DNA from: Serinus canaria
Taxonomy: Eukaryota > Chordata > Aves > Passeriformes > Fringillidae
Reading direction: 5' to 3'
Length of the DNA: 64,000 nt
Assembly: GCF_022539315.1 (NCBI RefSeq)
Contig: NC_066315.1
Coordinates: 18,575,649 to 18,639,648 of the forward strand
The first letter of the stretch is position 1; the number at the start of each line of letters is the position of its first letter. Below are positions 52,094-62,700 of this stretch, piece by piece. The notes beneath the pieces were generated by a model that ran no database searches, had not been told where the DNA came from, and saw only the letters and a program-made list of their open reading frames with translations. The position numbers and the translations under genes are program-made.

Positions 52094-55000
52094 AACCCAA
52101 CATTATTTTCTTAAAATATTATTAGAACCCAAAGGTTTGTACTTCTGTGACTTTCTGCTGCAATCCTAATCGCAATACTGTCCTAGAGGAGGACAGAAGG
52201 TAGGCTGTGGCCCACAGAAGATTCCCAGGAGACAGCAATGGGTGAAGGTTTAGTGGCACATTGGTGTGTGCCCTGCAGAGCTGGGCTGGGGGTGCAGCTG
52301 AGGCTGGTGGGCTGCTGCTATGAGAATGGGGAATCGCTCTTCATCTTCTGCTAAAGGGTTCTGTGTCTCTGTATAGCACCAGTAGGCTTACTGTACCTAA
52401 CTTTGCATGGTTTTCCCTCTAGGTGTGTCATAGTTCTGTGCTTTTTTTATGTCTGCCTTCCCTGCAGGGTGAAAAGTACCCTCTCATTCATGTGATAACA
52501 AAATTTGCTTTTGCCTATGCATCTGAGAGTTTTGTAAGCTGATTCTGATTTTTTCCCCTATATATCTCTGAAGTATCAATTGTCCCATCTGAAAGAGGTG
52601 GCAGGTGTCCAGGGTAATAAGAGAGTTAACATCTGGATGGTCACGATGAGGAATGCTTTTACTGCTAGGTGTCTTGTTAAGTAGCAACTAGTCTTTGGGA
52701 TCTGGACTAATTGTTAGCAGTACAGGAGGAAACCAGCTCTGTCTGGCTTTCATCACATAAAATCATCCCACTAATCCCACTTGCTTTTGATAGAATCTTT
52801 TTATAGCTGGAGAGCTATTGAAACTGAGTTCAGAAGGGAGTTCTCAGAAGCAAATTGTTCCTGTGGTTTCTTTCTGTAGGTCCCATAGTAAGATAGTTTG
52901 ATTTCTACTCCAGCAATTTGATTGCTTGCATCCAGGTTTTTTTTGTCATCTTTATCTGTCTAAGGAAATCTGTTTCACTGTGCATGATATTACCTGACTT
53001 TATTTGTGACTTCTGTTATCCCTGGTGGACTACAACATTTAAAGTTGATTCCTATAAAATAATGCAGTGTGTCTGTTCAGCAGTACAAATACTTGCAGGA
53101 ATATGATATCTTCTGTCTTCTGTTTTAAATCAATTTCACAGTCTTGATCCTTATTATTTAAGGTGTCCCCAGACCCAGGATTTCTTAAGGGGGCTGGCTA
53201 ATACTCTGGTGAAAGCTATTGTCAGTAACAGCAGGCTTCTAGCACACCTTCTCACAGTCAGGATAAAACTCATAATTTAATATACATGAAAACTGTAATT
53301 TTAAAGCATTATGCAGGAACAAATAGCAGTAATAACTACAAGAGAGTATTCTACAACTGCTTCAGACTTTGAATAAGTTTCTCCAAGTATATTATCTGTC
53401 AACTAATGAAAAAGTAATAATATCATATAAGCAAGCTATGATAAGTAATTAAGCAGAGAAAGCAATGGAGCAATTTATGTTGCATAACTTAGTGAATTTT
53501 TTATGAATTGGTTAGGAACCAGCTAGTAAATAACACTATTCACCCCTGGAGAGGAAATTCAAATTGGTATTAAGGATGTCAAAAAGCATGGAGGAATGGG
53601 CAACAGAAGAATCTGCAGATTTGAGTGGCAAGAACAATGATTAGAATCCAACAGATCAAATTGAAAGACAATTTCAGATGTTCCATAGGCTGGATTCCTA
53701 ATAATCCTCAGCAGTTTAATACTGACATGTTAACGATTCTTGCCCTGTGTCAGCATCTGGAATGCCAATGACAGCTGAGCCTGATGGACACATAAATCTG
53801 AAGGCTAAATAAGTGATACCTGAACTCTCAGTGAAAAGAGCTGGAGTAAACTGTACATAGCACCTGGAAAAGGACTGCCCTGTGAAGAAGAAAGCTGACA
53901 AAAATAATAATAGACAAATAATCTTCCCCTGTAACCTGTAAATGATGATAGTAAAGCTGTGGGAAGCTTGATGAGTTGTCAAACTTACATCAACTGCAAG
54001 TGCCTGTTCAATGTTTGAAATGGTAGATTTTCAGTATCTAAACCATACACACAGTTGTTATTTCCAGCTTACCTGGTGCATGTTCAAATTGAAAGTCCAT
54101 CAAAGCATTAACAAATATCCTAAAGCCTTCCAAAGATAAAGTCTTGGAAATATTAGATGTGATGAATGGAGTAACTTAATACTTGGTTTCACCACGCTGT
54201 AATGAATGAAGCTGGCCAACATAAGGTAACCTATGGAAAAACTGTTACTCCTGAATTTTCTGCATGTAAGGGGAAATACTAAATGCAGTTGGAATCTGGG
54301 AATAAGCCAAAATCCTTCACTGGTCAAATGGAGAGGTATGGTTTAGATTCCAGTCCAAATAGCTGTAATATGCAGCAAAATTTATATCTGTGATGGGATA
54401 CATACACTAACTGAATTTGGGGACACCTGTCTTGTGAAGGAAACTGAAATTCAGCTGATTTGCACCACTGCCAAAGCAAAGTTTGTGTTGCATGTGTAGT
54501 CTCAGCTTGAAAGATAAAATTATAAATCCTGGCCTCTGAAAACATCAGAGGTTCAGCAAAGAGAAAACTGAGCTCAGCTGGCACTGAGGCAGCAGCTCAT
54601 GGTACCTGTCTTCGCTGGCAATTCATTCTGCTCTGTTTTATTCAGAGAATCTTTTCTGCTCTCTTTTTCTTGCCTTTGTGTCCTTATGAGCAGGCTGTAA
54701 ATCTCTGACAGACCTACTTTAAAGATAGCAAAATGGTTTAGAGACAGTTTTCTGGAATACACAGAGATAGATAGGGCCTTGTCATATTTACAATGAATCC
54801 CTTGTGTCATTCCAGGAAGCTCTAAAAGCTACTTGTTTGCATGGCAAATTCTTCTCTCTCTTTTGAAACTAATCTATTATAATCCAGTTTATATAACATG
54901 ATTTTATTTAAGAGATGCATAGCAGGACACCACCAAGAATACATTCTGTTCAGCAGTCAAGAATGGTTTCTGTTTCTCTCAGCCTTTTAAATTGTACTGT

Positions 55001-56140
55001 AGAGACACTGCTAAAAAGGAAACACAAACATTTTAATTTTGATTATTTTAGAATATAATTTTTTTAAGGAAGGCAATTTCTACTAATGGATCATATTTTT
55101 CAAGGAAGATCCCTTCTATTGTTTCGAAATTGGGATCACGGAGGTCCCAGAACTGTTAGTGCCACTTAAAATTATCTGTTCATATCACAGTATTCTTACA
55201 TTTTTCTTTGAACAATTAAAACTTTATCTTACTGCAACAGTAGAAACTGGAGTTTTCTGTGCCAGATGTCTACCTCTGGATAAAGGTTTTGGTTAATTAG
55301 AGTTGGGATTTCATTGTTCAGAGTTTTCATTTGAACTTAATCATCCCAGAAAATGAGGCTTAATTTGTAGGGAAAATAGACCACTTTGCCTTGTTAAGTC
55401 TTTCTGTCATTTCCTTAAGGAGATCCAGCACCAGCCTATTTTTACAGCAAACTGCTGCAATTTCGTGGGCAGAAAGGTGGGTGGGAGGAACCAAACAGAC
55501 CAGACTAGAAGCAGATGGTACCAAGGTATTTTAACTATTGGGGTGCTCACGTATAAATCTTGTCATAGAACAAAAATCCTGACTCTTAATATTTAATTCT
55601 TGTCACAGCAAATGGCTTTACAACCCTCTGGCAGGTTTGCTTTCTAGTGCTGCTCTGAGTAGGGAATAATTGTTATTGTTAACATTAGGTAGCTAAAACA
55701 GCAGAAGTCTGTGCTGTGGCTCAGGAGGCCTAATTGACTCCTATTGTGGCTAAATCCCACAAATCTCACACAGAGGAATTCCTGACTTTGTAAGTGATGT
55801 AATTTTTATTTTTGGTCTGAGCAGCACACTGCCACACACCTTACACTCAATGGATGTTAACATCCGAGGTCCCAGGTTGAGAGCACAGGGAACACAGGGA
55901 ACCCATCCCATGTAGTAGCAAGTTTGATTCAGTGTCTTGCCTGTTCTCATTTTAAGTTTCATTTGAGTGGTTCAGACTACTGGATTTCAATTTCTGGCTT
56001 TTTAATAAAGTCCTCGTGATCAAAAAGAAAAACAAGAAGTTTATATCTAGTATTTATAAAACATTTTCAGCAATTAAAAAGATTGTAGAATTCTTTGAGT
56101 ACTACATTTTAAGATTTTTTTTGTGGTACCTGAATTTGGG

Positions 56141-56430
56141 GCTGTAGGCTGCCACCTAAAAGGAGCTACAAGAGAGCTGGAGAGGGACTTTTTACAAGTG
56201 CCTGTAGTGATAGGACAAGGGGCAGTGGCTTTAAACTGACAGGAAGTAGGTTTAGATGAGATGTTAGGAAGATATTTTTTTTCTGTGAGGATTGCCCAGA
56301 GAAGTCATGGATGCCTGGAAGTGTTCAAGATTTTGTTGGTCCAGTGGAAGAGGTGTTGTCGCGGCAGGAGGGTTGGAACCACATGATCCTTAAGGCCCCT
56401 TTCAACCCAAGCCATTCTATAATTCTGTGG
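56141..56430 (+). mobile_element. CR1 LINE 3' end, sense
   Basis: This is a clear sense CR1 tail: GAGCTGGAGAGGGACTTTTT, ACAAG..., GATAGGACAAGGGGCAGTGG, CTTTAAACTGACAGG, TTAGGAAGATA, then CCCTTTCAACCCAAGCCATT and CTATAATTCTGTGG. The last bases correspond to the ATTCTATG-type CR1 terminal repeat, now degenerate. It lies about 0.8 kb before the exon at 57219. Confidence 0.93.
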
Positions 56431-57218
56431 TCATTTTATAACAAAGATGCTCAATAATTAAAGAATCTTTCTTAATCTTAAGTGAAGCCTGGCTTGTTAT
56501 CTGATGTCTAAAAATTTGGGATGAGGAAGCTCCTTGTTCTGGGTGGGGAGAAAAGTTGGTTGGTTGCTTACAAACAGAACAAAATTTGAATCCAAAAATG
56601 CTAAAATTAGTGTTATTTTTCTCCCAGGACAGAGATTTCATTATACCTGGAGAGGTTGAATCAAGCAGCTCTCTGTCCTCTGGACTATCAGTAATAACTT
56701 TTGTTGCAGTACCAGAACTTAGGAGGTGTCTTTGCTGATCTTTGGCAGTCAAACTGTTACCTTTCATTTGGGGACTGAATGCCTGTCCACTTGTGTCCTC
56801 CATCATCTGGACCTGTGTGGGTCATTCTGTTCTTTGGTTCCGTATTGAGAAACTAATGTATAGAAGATAACTCATTTGGTTCTTTTCCCCCTATCCTTGT
56901 GGTATTTTTAGGCCAGAAAATTAGGGTTTAACAAGGAAAAAAAATCAAATTTGATTATCAACTGTCATGTATTATGGTGATAGTAATTGAAATGTATAGC
57001 ATTGTTTACATTATTTTAATGAACCAATAATTATTTAGAAAGAACAAAATCTAGAAAGTTACTTTAAGCCAGTTTGAACTCCACATATGAGCAAAGCCAG
57101 CTAAAGAACAGCCTCACCATATTTATTGTGTCTTTTGTGGTTAGCTAATAATGAATTCTTCAATAGCCTAAATGATTACATTTTTTAATAGTCCTTCATT
57201 GTTGTTGTTTTCATGCAG

Positions 57219-57267
57219 GTTACCCTGAAAGCCAAGCAGGTGAAGGATTCTGTTACATATACACCAG
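57219..57267 (+). CDS. DNAJC1: DNAJC1 exon: end of SANT domain 1
   Basis: This tiny exon of 49 nt encodes VTLKAKQVKDSVTYTP plus the first base of a Gly codon. It follows a T-rich acceptor (GTTGTTGTTTTCATGCAG) and ends at CCAG|GTGTGT. The frame joins D (44608-44610) to V and continues as G-IIRLSELK in the next exon, which matches the DNAJC1 order of SANT1 end, Pro-Gly, then the RLSELK motif. KAKQVKDSV is the third SANT helix. The exon is identified by phase and family match. Confidence 0.93.
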
Positions 57268-57725
57268 GTGTGTGCTTCTGAAAATGCCTGGGTTTGGGTG
57301 ATAGCTGTGCCTTTCAGAGTCTGCTCTGCAGAGAGATTTTTGCAACCCTGCCTTGCTTTGAGAAAAAAGAACTGCTGGGTATTCTGAGGGAACATTTCCC
57401 TTTAGCTACATCCTCCTGGATGTATTCCTTTCTTATTCCATTTATTGTGGGGTTTGGTCATTTGTTCAGGTTGCTCTCTGTTTATATCAGTGTGGGTATT
57501 TAGTAGCACTTCCTGTAGATCAGATAAGCCCTAACTGTTGAAGTTAATCACCTTGATGATCAAGTGAATGCCTTGATTTCTCAGTTTTTTCTTAAGCTGT
57601 CAGTCCAGAAGAGCTTTTTGTCCACTCTGCACTATTCTGAGAACCTTTAATTTGAGGACAGTTCCCTGCTTGTTTGTGGGGCTTGTTTTACTTTTTCAGA
57701 AGTGTAACAGCAGTGCTTCTAACAG
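57268..57725 (+). other. DNAJC1: DNAJC1 intron, 458 bp
   Basis: This is a short unique intron with GTGTGT donor and CTTCTAACAG acceptor. CTTCTAA just before the AG overlaps branch-like sequence. No repeat was recognised. Confidence 0.88.
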
Positions 57726-58204
57726 GTATCATTAGGCTCTCAGAGCTTAAAACGCTGGCACACAGCTCCAAAAATTTCAAAGTCAACGTGAATCTGCCGG
57801 ATCACATAATCACCCAGAGAGAGAGGGAAGAGGAGGTGGAGGAGGAGGGGAACTACAATCTTATATCAGAGCAGATGGATACCCAGACAGAGGCAAAGGA
57901 GACCCTAGCAAGTGAAACTAGACACCGAAGACGAAAAATTGTCAAAGCACCTGAAACGGCTCTGCTGGCAACAAAAGACATACCAGAAGAGAAAGGCAGA
58001 GGGAGACGCCAGAAAGATTTTGATAACACTGAGCAAGAGGAAGAGAGTGATGATGAAAGCAGAAGAAGGGAGAAAAGCCGTGCACCCGAAGAACCGTGGA
58101 CTCAAAATCAACAGAAACTTCTTGAAATGGCTTTGCAGCAGTATCCAAAGGGAACGTCAGATCGCTGGGATAAAATAGCAAAATGCGTTCCTGGAAAAAG
58201 CAAG
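57726..58204 (+). CDS. DNAJC1: DNAJC1 exon: acidic linker and first part of SANT domain 2
   Basis: At 479 nt this is the largest exon seen. It starts by completing Gly (G|GT), then [18 protein letters not shown], and an acidic/low-complexity linker ([12 protein letters not shown], later [17 protein letters not shown]) with basic RHRRRKIVK and [10 protein letters not shown] patches that look like possible nuclear-type signals. From 58094 SANT2 begins: [20 protein letters not shown], then [17 protein letters not shown]. The exon closes at AAG|GTATGA in phase 0. In the family SANT2 binds alpha-1-antichymotrypsin and ITIH4. The linker is less conserved than the SANT parts when compared with the mammalian protein I recall. 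Confidence 0.96.
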
Positions 58205-58328
58205 GTATGACTTGTTTTGACTGAACTATAGTATAAATTGAGGGGAAACATATTTGCTACCAGTTTGTGATGACCTTAAGAATGAGGGCCCATATAGAGG
58301 CCCATATAGGTGAGGCCCTACTGTAGGT

Positions 58329-58350
58329 CTGAGAGACTGAGGTCTCTCAG
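58329..58350. repeat. Inverted repeat, 9-bp perfect arms, 4-nt loop
   Basis: CTGAGAGAC (58329-58337) and GTCTCTCAG (58342-58350) pair perfectly around TGAG, about 125 bases after the donor of the SANT2 exon. Confidence 0.88.
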
Positions 58351-59176
58351 TCCAGACTCAGGTGACCTAAAGAGCGTCACTGTCATGTTTGTTGCTTTAT
58401 TTTAAACGTGTTTTCATTTATGTCAGCTTGTTTGATCTAACACAGAAAATGTTGAAATAACTCCTGTTTAATTTTAAAATACCTACCTCTCCTCTGCCTT
58501 TCAGATCTTGAATTGCAGGACAAAATTAGGTTTTAAAACTAATTTTGATTCAAAGTTAGTAAACATTGATGAGGTGCTTTGCTCACACATTCACAACACC
58601 TTTCTCAACCCATCTTAATGAACAAACAAAATAAGTAATCCATCTGCAAGTGTTAAATGCTCAATAATCTAGCTAATGTTCTTTTTGTAAGTATAATTTT
58701 TAAAAATAGCATTAATAGTCATTGATATAGATGGTGTGTACTAGATTTCCTAATAGTTGTGATAGTTTAGTTTGCTTGCTTCAGCCATTGTAGCTGCAGA
58801 AAAGCCCTGTAATATTTGTGCCAAACACAGCAAGGGAGCAGGAAATGCCTGGGGAAGGATTTGGGTGTCTCTGGCTCGGAAGCTGTTCTGCAGTTTCTGG
58901 TGTCAGCAGGTGCTGTGTTACTAACCTTGAAGGCTAGGCTTAACCTGCCTGCAGTGTGGCTCACACCAGAGGAACTGTTCAAAGCAGACGCTGCAATACA
59001 GCTGTTCCATAATTGTTCTTGCAGTCATTGTCAAGAAGTACTGGTCACTGTTTCTTGGGTTTGTGTACTCTTCAAACAGATAAATGAGCCACTAAGAAAT
59101 GTAAATTGCAAGTTCATTTTTCTAATCCCCACTTTACTAGATGCAGAATCTCCTTCTCAAATTCAGTGTGCAACTT

Positions 59177-59355
59177 TACAACAACAAGAAAACAACCAAC
59201 CAACCAAGAAAAAATCCAACAAAAACCCCACCAAAACCAAACCAAAACAAAAAACCCCCACCAAAAAACAAAAAACCTAGAAACAAAAACAATAAAAACA
59301 CAAACAAAACCAGACCCAAACAAACAGAAATCCCTAGACAACCCCCAGAACACAG
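59177..59355 (+). repeat. A/C-rich low-complexity tract
   Basis: The stretch is almost entirely A and C. Bases 59216-59277 contain no G or T at all. It lies about 115 bases before the terminal exon. In the opposite strand it gives a hydrophobic Phe/Val/Trp/Leu-rich open frame that is a composition artefact. The pre-mRNA would carry an unstructured A/C-rich stretch here, which could act as a splicing enhancer; that is inference. Confidence 0.92.
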
Positions 59356-59372
59356 CTCTTCTTCTAGAAAAA

Positions 59373-59426
59373 GTAGCATGTATAAAGTTAAAGCAATAAA
59401 GTAGCATGTATAGAGTTAAAGCAATA
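59373..59426. repeat. 28-bp tandem duplication containing AATAAA
   Basis: GTAGCATGTATAAAGTTAAA (59373 onward) repeats from 59401 with one substitution (TATAAAG to TATAGAG). The first copy ends in AATAAA (59395-59400), 70 bases before the terminal acceptor, giving a cryptic intronic poly(A) signal. Confidence 0.88.
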
Positions 59427-59470
59427 CTAAAATATCAACCTTTGAATAACACTTTTGTGTTTCTTTTCAG

Positions 59471-59539
59471 GAGGAGTGTATAGCAAGATACAAGTTGCTT
59501 GTTGAACTGGTACAAAAGAAAAAAATGGCTAAAAGCTGA
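59471..59539 (+). CDS. DNAJC1: DNAJC1 terminal coding exon: end of SANT2 and stop
   Basis: The exon reads EECIARYKLLVELVQKKKMA, then KS and TGA (59537-59539). It supplies the third helix of SANT2 (CIARYKLLVELV) and the lysine-rich C-terminal end typical of DNAJC1. The SANT2 domain is thus split by a phase-0 intron at GKSK|EECIA. The stop is at the same place, after KS, as in the mammalian protein I recall, so the C terminus is full length. Confidence 0.97.
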   Translation, partial: EECIARYKLLVELVQKKKMAKS

Positions 59540-59690
59540 ATGTTGTGAGCAAGAAGAGATGTAGTTCATCTTTGTCAAAATGGGGTTTTAAATCTCATAT
59601 GCAGGAAACTGCATTTTTGTACCTCAGTATTTCTATATGTCATGTGCCTTAGTAAAAGAAAATATTAATAAATCTTATACCATCTTACTG
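59540..59690 (+). other. DNAJC1: DNAJC1 3' UTR (short)
   Basis: About 150 bases separate the stop codon from the inferred cleavage zone. No repeat or strong secondary structure was noticed. Longer UTR forms using later signals cannot be excluded. Confidence 0.7.
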
Positions 59691-59702
59691 GTTTGTGTGT
59701 TG
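59667..59702 (+). terminator. Poly(A) signal AATAAA with GT-rich downstream element
   Basis: AATAAA lies at 59667-59672 and is followed after about 20 bases by GGTTTGTGTGTTG, the arrangement expected for cleavage and polyadenylation at roughly 59685-59695. Confidence 0.8.
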
Positions 59703-62700
59703 AAGAATGAAGATGTGTTTGTATTGAAGAGCTGCTTATGCAGATGTGTGATAACAGTGTCTAAAAGTGAGCAGAGCTGCAGGAAACCCCACCTGATAAT
59801 CACATACTGAATCTGGTAGGTTTGCAGCCAGTGGATATACAAATAACTTACATTTGTTTTTAAAGATAGAATTGACCTGAAACTGTTAAGCAAGCAGGAG
59901 AGTAATGAAACACTGAGCTCAAAATATATTTTGCTTTCTTGCACCTCTACTTCCAAGATCATATGCTTATAAATACCTTATTCTTATCAATATCTAGTGA
60001 TAGTTTGAAATAAGTAGTATTTCTAATATTAACTTCCACATATATTTATATGCACCTGCAATATAATACCTTATTTTGCCAACCCTGCAGTGATTTTTGA
60101 TAGCGTGGTTGATTCAGTAAAGTTGAAATGGGTAAAAACACTAAAGGCCTTCATGTTTTAATTAGAAATTAAGAGATAAGGTACTTCAGGACTACTTTTT
60201 AAGTACAGAATGGCTAATATTCTTGGGCTAAGAGTTCTCATTTTGGGGATGGTTGTATACCCTGGATTCAATTTGAAAAATAGGTAATTGTTCCATACTT
60301 GTAATTTTATTTTGTATAACTTTTCCAAAATTGTGAAAAACTTAAAATGCTGGAACAAAGGGTACTTAATGGGCTGTAAATGACAGCCATAAATCAGAGC
60401 AGTGATCAGAGTCTATTGCAAGAACCATTAAGGACTTGCATTTTTTAAAGCATTATTTACCATTCAAATTGTGATTTAATACCAGGATTCTAAAAATTTT
60501 TTGAGCTTTATTACAAAATCAGAATGAAAACTCAGAAAGTCAGGTATCTGAACTCAAAATCAAAATTTGGTGGCTGAAAGTCTCTGTTAACTTCCCGCCA
60601 TTTCCACTGCTGATTTCTCCAGTAACTGCCAGTTGTGCTTCTTCTGTCAGATTAGCACTTCACAACATTTCATCCCATTCCCATAAAACTTTAAAGGCTA
60701 AGTATTTAGGGAGTATAACAGTGTTCCATATGTGTTCCTCTTCCAATTGGAGCACTTTTTTTTTGTCTCATATAAAAAAAATCTTAGTTGCTAGAAATAA
60801 TGATATTATGAAAACATAGCCAGATAAAAAATAATGCATTTAATTTTTTTTTTTTTTCACAGAGAACTTCACAGCTTAACTGCACTGGAAGTTAAAGATA
60901 TTTAGAAGCTGTGATCTGGGTGCTAATCAGTGGAACAGGAATTCTGTGCTACTTTGAAGGAAGAATCTTAGTGAGATCAAGTGAGGCATTTTCAAGAGGT
61001 ATCAGGAAATCTTAACTTTCAAAAGCTTTTAGTCATCCAGAACACTCAATGAGAGATGACTAGATGGAAAGCAAGGTAGTTGAAATGGCTGCAAAGAAAA
61101 GCTGTTAAAATGGTGAAGTGAATTGGTGAAAATTAATGGGTGGAGCTAGGGTAGAATATGAGCAAATGGAGATGTACTGTTCATGAAAAAAATAGACTGG
61201 TAATGGGAATATTTCTGCAGTTTCTAAAAGAGAAAGCAAGTAATGGAAAAGTTTAGCCTGGGAGGAGGAAAGAATTGTCTTTCTTTTCCACTCTGGATTT
61301 ATAAGACTTTACCTGGAATGGTGTGCCTGGTTCAGTGTATCACACTTTGAGATGCAGAGCATCCAGAAGAGAGAGAATGATCCAGTGTTTGCATTGCCTG
61401 ATTTGCTAGGAAGGTATTGTTGGTATTTGCTCTAGAAGACTAGAGAGAAAAATCTTCCAGGTATGTACAAGAGAGCTTTGCAATTGGGTAATCTGTTTTC
61501 CTGATGTGATCCATATGGAACTGTTACAAATCTGTTGTGGCTGTGAAAAATAACAATGGGCTCAGTTTGGAGTTAGGTGTCAGGGCAAAAAAATCCCGTG
61601 GCAGCTGTAACAAGGACTTGGGAGGATTCTTGACACCTTTATAGCTGGGGCTGAGCTCCTGCTGGAGCCTGCTCACATCCCCAGGGTGCGGGGCAATAGT
61701 CACACGCTGCCTCCCAACCCCTTCTGCTTCCCTCCTCCACAGCCTTTCTGCACGGGTTCAAAGGAAGAAGGACAAGCACTGCTGACTGGTAAGGTTGGTT
61801 GGTTTGTCTGTCTCTAAGACCATTCACACCCAGAAACTTAAAACAATACTCCTGACAAATCCAGTTTACCTGAAGGAAGATGTTTAAGGATGGGCAAAGA
61901 TTGAACATGCCACATTGTCACACTTGTCAGGTTGAATACCTGAAGTGGTGCCTGTCTGTCTAGTCACAGGTGCTGCTTGTGCCTGGATGGAAGGGAATGG
62001 ATGGATTGCATCCTTATTGCTTGAAGACTGAACCTTCCTGAAAGCAGAGGCAGGCTGGCTGTGCAGGAGAAATGCACTGGCCTCTTGCACATTGGCACTG
62101 CACCAGGGATTGGTGACAGGCCCAACTGTCTCAGCATGAAGAACTGAGAAGGTTTCACATAGCACTGGTGGGTCCTTTGGAACTGAAAGTCTGAGATGGG
62201 GAATGTGCATCAGTACCCTGTACCAGTGGATCTGAGCTCTGCAACCAGATGCTCCAGATCCCATCTCGGAGCCATCCCTCACAGAGCAGGGTAGTGAAGG
62301 CTTTGTCCAGGGTGCATCCAGTGAATGTTCGTGTTCAGTTCAAGGGCCAAGGCAGTTGGCCCATCGCTAGCTTTAGCTCTAGTGTTTGGCAGTAGGGAGG
62401 AAGGAGACCTGGGTAAGAGTCCAGCACCTTCAGAGCCTCTCTGGGTCCTCTCTGCATTGCCAGGTGTTTTGTGGATGATGGCACAGCCCATTTAGCAGTG
62501 CCTTTAGTCTATGGTAACTGAGGTCAGACATGATGCTCAACAGAGAAGTGGAAGACTTTAGTCAGTCTTTGTTTTCTCATGGGTCTGTTACCCACCACCA
62601 GAGCCTGTTTTTTTAAACTTTCCATGAGAACCAACGTCACTCAAGACTTGGGATTTAACCAACTTCTTCCAACTTTTGTTCTTGCACGGAATTTAGCAGA

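Larger units (their letters stand above)
44611..57218 (+). other. DNAJC1: DNAJC1 intron, 12.6 kb
   Basis: This intron contains an (AAT)n microsatellite (45757-45789), an imperfect TTGGTAGTATGTA tandem at about 45849-45880, an inverted repeat at 47543-47567 and an A/C-rich tract at 47746-47793. It also has CR1-like pieces at 47915-48090 and 56141-56430 and a long hairpin at 52033-52093. TAAT-rich stretches near 46370-46500 and 48600-48880 could be conserved elements. Other stretches look like plain unique intron. No exon was recognised, and open frames up to 129 codons (minus strand, 56806-56417) lack known domains. Confidence 0.8.
58205..59470 (+). other. DNAJC1: DNAJC1 last intron, 1.27 kb
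   Basis: The donor is GTATGA and the acceptor is TTTTGTGTTTCTTTTCAG. The intron holds a GGCCCATATAG tandem near 58288-58312, a short-loop inverted repeat at 58329-58350, the A/C tract at 59177-59355 and a 28-bp tandem duplication with an AATAAA at 59373-59426. The 154-codon open frame at 58816-59280 spans the A/C tract and has no recognised domain, so it is taken as chance. Confidence 0.88.
1..59695 (+). other. DNAJC1: DNAJC1 locus, 3' half (six terminal coding exons, introns, 3' UTR)
   Basis: The six exons below join without a frame break into 324 codons that match the C-terminal half of vertebrate DNAJC1: a basic/acidic linker, SANT domain 1, an acidic low-complexity linker, SANT domain 2 and a lysine-rich end (QKKKMAKS). 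From knowledge of the family, DNAJC1 is an ER-membrane J protein. Its lumenal J domain stimulates BiP, and its cytosolic part binds ribosomes and carries two SANT domains, the second of which binds serpins and ITIH4. The J domain and membrane segment are not in this window, so they must be encoded upstream of base 1. If the bird gene keeps the human 12-exon layout, these are exons 7-12; that numbering is inference. No disabling change is seen, so the gene looks intact here. Confidence 0.95.

Noticed and set aside
56417..56806. 129-codon minus-strand open frame
   Set aside because: It begins inside the CR1 tail and has no known domain; probably chance.
58816..59280. 154-codon + strand frame in the last intron
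   Set aside because: It runs into the low-complexity tract, has no domain and would not splice in phase with DNAJC1.
59114..59407. Minus-strand hydrophobic 97-codon frame resembling a membrane protein
   Set aside because: It is the complement of the A/C-only tract, so Phe/Val/Leu/Trp/Gly codons arise from base composition.
61884..62282. 132-codon minus-strand open frame downstream of DNAJC1, considered as a MLLT10 or other gene exon
   Set aside because: The translation does not resemble the MLLT10 C terminus (no Gln/Leu-rich or Ala-rich stretch) and no splice-supported neighbours were seen.
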